Assembly: GCA_945910005.1 (NCBI GenBank)
Contig: OX246741.1
Location: 39,357,872 to 39,421,871 of the forward strand
From: Isoperla grammatica
Taxonomy: Eukaryota; Arthropoda; Insecta; Plecoptera; Perlodidae
Direction: 5' to 3'
Length of the DNA stretch: 64,000 nucleotides
Made by a program: the position numbers and the translations under genes. The notes below the pieces were generated by a model. That model worked only from the letters and a program-made list of their open reading frames with translations. It searched no databases and was not told the origin of the DNA. How positions within the stretch are numbered: position 1 is the first letter of the stretch; the number at the start of each line of letters is the position of its first letter. Positions 60,325 through 64,000 of the stretch are shown here, in pieces.

Positions 60325-61459
60325 ATGGAGAGGTTTCTTCAAGAAGATTCGCTACCTCTGGACATTGTTCACAAGCTAATGGCTCTTCAAGCCGAGGGTA
60401 CTGAGGTATACCATCACAGGCTGCGTGAGCTGTTGTCTCCCAAAGCTCAAGCAATTCCACTCCGTTTGCAAACACAGCCTACTACTATTGCCCACGCATC
60501 TCGTGAGCTGCCTGCCGCTTCTGGTACATCCTCAAATCATGCCACAGGCTTGCGTCCTACGAGTACCTCGAGAAAGTACTTCTGTCACACCACCTCCCAT
60601 CCCCATACCAGTCTCCGAGGCGCTAGGTCAGGCCAGTTCACAAGTCGTGCAAGAGCCCTTGTATTCTACTCCTGTACAACGCACTGCGCACGATTCCCCA
60701 CTTCACCCCGACACATCCATAAATCCATTTCTTTCGCCATACCACCAACAGCAGCCGTCATACCATTCGCCCCATGTTCAGGGCCCGCTTCCTACATTCT
60801 TTGGCTGTGGGGACCCGAAAAGCGCAGAGGAATTCTTGTTGGACATGGAGCAATACGCTCGGGGACAGGGCGTACCACTCTCTTACATTGTTAGCCATGT
60901 TCTTCCAGCAGCGCTTGTTGGTGACGCTTTCCGCTGGTGGACTTTCGTGGGAGGATGCAACAGTTGGGAGGACTTCAAAGTTGCCCTTCACAATGAGTAT
61001 GATAGGCCAGACTATCTGGCACGACTTAAGGCTGAACTAGAAATGCGAACCCAACATCCAGATGAACCCCTTTCTGCTTATGTGCGCACTATCTCCAGCT
61101 ACTACGATCGTATTGGGTCCACGGTATCCGATGCAGAGAAAGTGGCGCGGGTAATGCGCCAGATGCACCCACAGTATTATCCCTTTCTTCAAGGACGCTC
61201 TTTTGCAAACCTGCGTGACCTCGCTGTGGTTGCACCTACAATCCAGGCTATTTTGTGGCGGCACAACAACTACCGACCTCCGCCTCCACCCACAAATGCT
61301 GTGGCAGCTGATTTGGCATTTTCGTCTCCTACCTCGTCAGGCCAACAGAGTTCGTCTTCATCACGAGGATCTACTAGCAGAAACGCTTGTTGGGTATGTG
61401 GTTCGTTTGATCATTTTAAACGAAACTGCCCTCGACGCCAGGGAAACGGGAAACTGTAG
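60325..61459 (+). pseudogene. gag: gag, with one apparent frame break
   Basis: The likely start is the ATG at 60325 (MERFLQEDSLPLDIV...), about 84 bases after the PBS. This frame carries the N-terminal part; from about 60540-60590 the plausible sequence continues one frame further (+1) to the TAG at 61457-61459. Downstream lie a Pro-rich linker, then the retrotransposon Gag capsid domain (from TFFGCGDPKSAEEFL through RWWTF, LSAYVRTISSYYDRI and LRDLAVVAPTIQAIL). A Ser-rich linker and a canonical zinc knuckle CWVCGSFDHFKRNC follow, then a basic end. An internal ATG at 60425 opens the second frame, but its first 60 codons look unlike Gag. A one-base insertion (or two-base loss) explains the break. 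Confidence 0.85.
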
Positions 61460-61494
61460 TTCGGGACATAGGGCCAGTTCAGGAGAACTACAGT
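61441..61494 (+). promoter_or_regulatory. -1 ribosomal frameshift signal at the gag-pol junction
   Basis: The heptamer G GGA AAC (61441-61447) is in the correct X-XXY-YYZ phase in the gag frame, four codons before the gag stop. Five bases downstream begins a perfect 10-bp inverted repeat: ACTGTAGTTC (61453-61462) and GAACTACAGT (61485-61494), with a 22-base loop. A slip of -1 enters exactly the pol frame, which is open from here through protease. GGGAAAC is an established slippery site in retroviruses such as the simian type D group. Confidence 0.85.
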
Positions 61495-62946
61495 ACAAAC
61501 AACGTGTTTATGGCTCTCGATACACCCAAACTGAAACAGGTATGTGACCCAATTATTACATTGTGTATAAGTCACCACACTATTCAGGCATTACTGGACA
61601 CGGGTTCAAGTTGTTCTTTGATTGGACCGTCGGCGTTATCAGCGGCACAAGGAATAGGTGCCAAGGTTGAACAATGCTCGATCTCTATCAGCATGGCATC
61701 TGGTAATGTCCGTAGTGAACTCGCTGTGTTTGTGCCTATTGTTATCGCCGATCGCTGGCACATATTGAAGTGTCTGTGTTTACCCCACCTCTGTCGGGAG
61801 CTAATTCTTGGCCGGGACTTTCTTACTCAGTTTGATGTTACAGTGTCTATCAGAAGTGGCGGTTGGGCAATTGGTAACAGCACCCACTTCCATAAATTTA
61901 ATGAATCCTGTCTTACAAGCACTTCTCTTCCTGCACGCGCGTCTGTACCGCAACCTTGTCCCAATCTACTGGACTCATCTGCCATGGTTGATTGCCCGAA
62001 ACGCATACAGCCAGCATTACATAACCTTCTTCATAAATACTCTTTCCTCTTTTCGGATACACCCGGTTTCACAGATCTTATCCAGCATCAAATCATCACA
62101 GACTCTCATCCACCAGTTCAATGTCGCCTTCGACCAGTCAATCATATGAAAAGAAACGTCATGGACGGCCTAGTCGACAAACTACTTGAACAAAAAATCA
62201 TTCAAACATCATCAAGCTCTTGGACCAGTGCTCCGGTTATCGAGCCCAAGAAAACAGGAGGTTATAGATTGGCGGTTGACTACCGTCATCATAATAAATG
62301 CAGCCAGGTTCCCAAATGGCCAATGCCACGTACAGACTGGATTTTGGCCCAGCTTGGTCCTGCACGCTACTTCTCGACAATCGACCTTTCTCAAGGTTTT
62401 TTCCAAATTGCGGTTGCACCTAAAGATCGCCACAAGACAGCCTTCTTATGTCACAGGGGCACTTTTGAGTTCCTGCGAATGCCATTTGGTTTAGCCGGGG
62501 CTCCGGCTTCGTTTCAGAAACTGATGGACAAGGTTCTTGCTGGTATATCTCATCGGTTCTGTCTGGCATTCTTAGACGACATTATTATTTATTCCAACTC
62601 ATTGGAGGAACATCTGCAACATTTAGAGGAGGTGTTTGCTCGACTTGCCAAAGCAGGACTGACTGTAAACACAAGTAAACTCCAGCTCTTTCAAACCTCT
62701 ATTTACTTCTTGGGGCACATTATCAAACAAGGATTGTACAGCCCAAATCCTTCAAAAGTTGCTGCAGTCAACGATTTTCCTTCTCCCCGCAAAGTGAAAG
62801 ACCTGCAATGTTTCCTTGGTTTAGTTGGTTACTATAGAACCTTCATACAAAACTTTTCTACGATTGCTAAGCCTCTTACATGTCTGCTAAGGAAAGATAC
62901 TCCTTGGACATGGGACTTACCACAGAAAAATGCGTTCATAGCTTAA
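61441..62946 (+). CDS. pol: pol segment 1: protease and reverse transcriptase
   Basis: Expressed presumably as Gag-Pol through the frameshift at 61441-61447; the first Met in this frame is 61504, and residues below are counted from it. Protease: D32-T-G-S-S, with LILGRDFL near 100-107. RT: from about 225, with YRLAVDYRHHNK (254-265), FSTIDLSQGFFQI (first catalytic Asp 294) and active site F356-L-D-D359, then FLGHIIKQGL near 400 and GLVGYYRTFI in the connection. The frame ends at a TAA (62944-62946) caused by a one-base loss near the A5 run at about 62930; RNase H continues in the next frame. Length and motif order are otherwise normal for Gypsy pol. Confidence 0.93.
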   Translation, partial: GKRETVVRDIGPVQENYSTNNVFMALDTPKLKQVCDPIITLCISHHTIQALLDTGSSCSLIGPSALSAAQGIGAKVEQCSISISMASGNVRSELAVFVPIVIADRWHILKCLCLPHLCRELILGRDFLTQFDVTVSIRSGGWAIGNSTHFHKFNESCLTSTSLPARASVPQPCPNLLDSSAMVDCPKRIQPALHNLLHKYSFLFSDTPGFTDLIQHQIITDSHPPVQCRLRPVNHMKRNVMDGLVDKLLEQKIIQTSSSSWTSAPVIEPKKTGGYRLAVDYRHHNKCSQVPKWPMPRTDWILAQLGPARYFSTIDLSQGFFQIAVAPKDRHKTAFLCHRGTFEFLRMPFGLAGAPASFQKLMDKVLAGISHRFCLAFLDDIIIYSNSLEEHLQHLEEVFARLAKAGLTVNTSKLQLFQTSIYFLGHIIKQGLYSPNPSKVAAVNDFPSPRKVKDLQCFLGLVGYYRTFIQNFSTIAKPLTCLLRKDTPWTWDLPQKNAFIA

Positions 62947-63551
62947 AAAATGCCCTCTCTTATGTCACAGATCTGGCTTTGCTGGACTTAAATCAACCTT
63001 TTGTGATCGAGACAGACGCGAGTGGCTTAGGTTTGGGTGCGGTTTTGCTCCAAGCCTCGGACCCCAACGTAACCAATAGTCCTCTCCGGCCAGTTGCCTT
63101 CATAAGTCGGACACTCAGTAAACATGAAGAGAATTACACAATACAGGAGTGGGAATGTCTCGCTGTGGTGTGGGCGGTGGATAAATTCCGTCCATACATT
63201 GAAATGACAAGCTTTGATATTATTTGTGACCACTCTTCTCTGAGTTGGATGTTTTCTACAGAATTGGCCTCCAACAGAGTCAAAAGATGGGTGTTGCGTT
63301 TGCAGGGGTACGATTGTACGATCAAGTACCGCAGAGGAATAGCAAACGTTCCCGCTGATGCTCTCAGTAGGCACCCCATTGCAATACACCCGCCGTCTCA
63401 CCTGGATTCAACAACGTTTGTGAATCAACTATTGCCGCTCTTCGTTGAAGCTCCTGATGCCGAAGTTACTTTTGAAGATCCTCCACAAAAAGTATGCGGT
63501 ACAAACCTAGCGACCATCTCATTGACACCCTCACAGACATGCCTAAACTAG
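62925..63551 (+). CDS. pol: pol segment 2: RNase H
   Basis: The genuine reading resumes at about 62925-62935; an upstream ATG at 62880 in this frame lies in sequence that belongs to RT in the other frame. It has the full RNase H core: FVIETDASG (first Asp), FISRTLSKHEENY, the Glu in QEWECLAV, the Asp in IICDHSSL, and ADALSRH near the end. The frame is lost again near 63487, at an A5 run, and the last residues before the stop at 63551 are out of frame. Both breaks fit single-base deletions. Confidence 0.9.
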   Translation, partial: EKCVHSLKNALSYVTDLALLDLNQPFVIETDASGLGLGAVLLQASDPNVTNSPLRPVAFISRTLSKHEENYTIQEWECLAVVWAVDKFRPYIEMTSFDIICDHSSLSWMFSTELASNRVKRWVLRLQGYDCTIKYRRGIANVPADALSRHPIAIHPPSHLDSTTFVNQLLPLFVEAPDAEVTFEDPPQKVCGTNLATISLTPSQTCLN

Positions 63552-64000
63552 CAGCGGAACAGCTACAGGACGAACAGTTACGGGAGATACATCGGGTGGT
63601 TACGAGGAACCAGAGCTCTACTACGGTAACGTGTTCGAGGCAGACGAAGGATCTTGCTAGCGAAACCGAGATAGATGCAGATGGTGTTATGTGGCGAGTA
63701 AGCCAGCTGTCGCCTCCCCGCGTTTGGTTGCCACAACACCTGCGTCAAATTGTCTTGGCTGCAACTCACTCACATCCTTTAAGCGGTCACCTTGGATTTT
63801 TCAAGACATTACATCGCACCCAAGAACGCTACACGTGGCTAGGGATGAGACATGATGTTCTAACGTATGTCCGCTCCTGTCAAACTTGTCAGCGAATAAA
63901 ACCAAGGTCACAAAAACAGTTCGGATACATGGAGGTTTCGCCTGCGGTCAGACCGTTTGCAGAGCTAAGCATCGATCTAGTGGGGCCCCTACCACGTTCG
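63494..64000 (+). CDS. pol: pol segment 3: integrase N-terminal part, cut by window end
   Basis: Open for 169 codons to the window edge with no stop. After an RNase H-integrase linker rich in acidic residues comes the H-H-C-C zinc domain: HSHPLSGHLGFF, then RSCQTCQRIKP. The first Asp of the catalytic triad is in SIDLVGPLP at the extreme end. The frame is -1 relative to the RNase H segment. The ATG at 63494 is the first in this frame but probably not a true start, since this should be part of one polyprotein. Confidence 0.88.
   Translation, partial: MRYKPSDHLIDTLTDMPKLAAEQLQDEQLREIHRVVTRNQSSTTVTCSRQTKDLASETEIDADGVMWRVSQLSPPRVWLPQHLRQIVLAATHSHPLSGHLGFFKTLHRTQERYTWLGMRHDVLTYVRSCQTCQRIKPRSQKQFGYMEVSPAVRPFAELSIDLVGPLPRS

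Larger units (their letters stand above)
59928..64000 (+). mobile_element. Second Gypsy retrotransposon, 5' part, runs off the window
   Basis: Plus-strand Ty3/Gypsy element: probable 5' LTR, PBS of tRNA-Pro type, gag, then protease, RT, RNase H and the start of integrase. It is unrelated in detail to the element inside the satellite: classic C-x2-C-x4-H-x4-C Gag knuckle, a different PBS and a different gag-pol arrangement. The domain order PR-RT-RH-IN fixes it as Ty3/Gypsy and not Copia. The 3' end lies beyond 64000, so LTR age cannot be judged. Three apparent single-base frame breaks (gag about 60540-60590, RT/RNase H about 62930, RNase H/integrase about 63487) make this copy inactive as it stands. 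Confidence 0.93.

Overview
This is a gene-poor, repeat-dominated stretch of an animal nuclear genome. The base composition is AT-rich outside the repeats. There are at least five unrelated tandem-repeat families, two Ty3/Gypsy LTR retrotransposons, a MITE-like element, a long inverted repeat and microsatellites. No bacterial operon, rRNA, tRNA or CRISPR array is visible. One retroelement has the tRNA-Trp primer site and the C-H-C-C Gag finger of the CsRn1/Kabuki group, which is common in arthropods and other invertebrates. An invertebrate, perhaps an arthropod, is my best inference, but the sequence does not prove a taxon.

Layout from left to right. 1-2030 is AT-rich and unassigned, with a 53/99-bp tandem repeat (690-1100) and a long imperfect inverted repeat (1760-1929). 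2033-3750 is a minisatellite of 16- and 25-bp units that gains 57-bp and 171-bp higher-order periods at its right end. 3763-6479 is a 91-bp satellite of 30 copies; each copy carries the CRE palindrome TGACGTCA, and an 11-copy block of 1001 bp is visibly duplicated. 6480-8510 is AT-rich and holds degenerate diverged repeats. 8511-9248 is a GC-rich 50-bp satellite. 9249-12282 is the most gene-like part: a possible NF-Y/E2F promoter module near 10.9 kb, a candidate last coding exon on the minus strand at 11.3 kb, and a 149-bp MITE-like element at 11.9 kb.

12283-58532 is a 95-bp satellite of about 448 copies (42.6 kb of satellite DNA), interrupted once by a 3639-bp Gypsy element at 44274-47912. 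That element lies on the minus strand and has identical 141-bp LTRs, a target duplication, PBS and PPT. It has lost most of gag and the RT/RNase H junction, so it is a young insertion of a defective copy, probably mobilised in trans.

58533-59927 is unassigned unique sequence with a CA microsatellite. From about 59928 to the window end lies a second, different Gypsy element on the plus strand: probable 5' LTR, tRNA-Pro-type PBS, gag, and pol as far as the start of the integrase core. Its gag-pol junction carries a textbook -1 frameshift signal (GGGAAAC in phase, then a perfect 10-bp stem). It also has three apparent single-base frame breaks, two of them in A5 runs. No host gene is confidently identified. 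The most informative signals are the nested higher-order structure of the satellites, the defective but young retroelement inside the array, and the frameshift signal.
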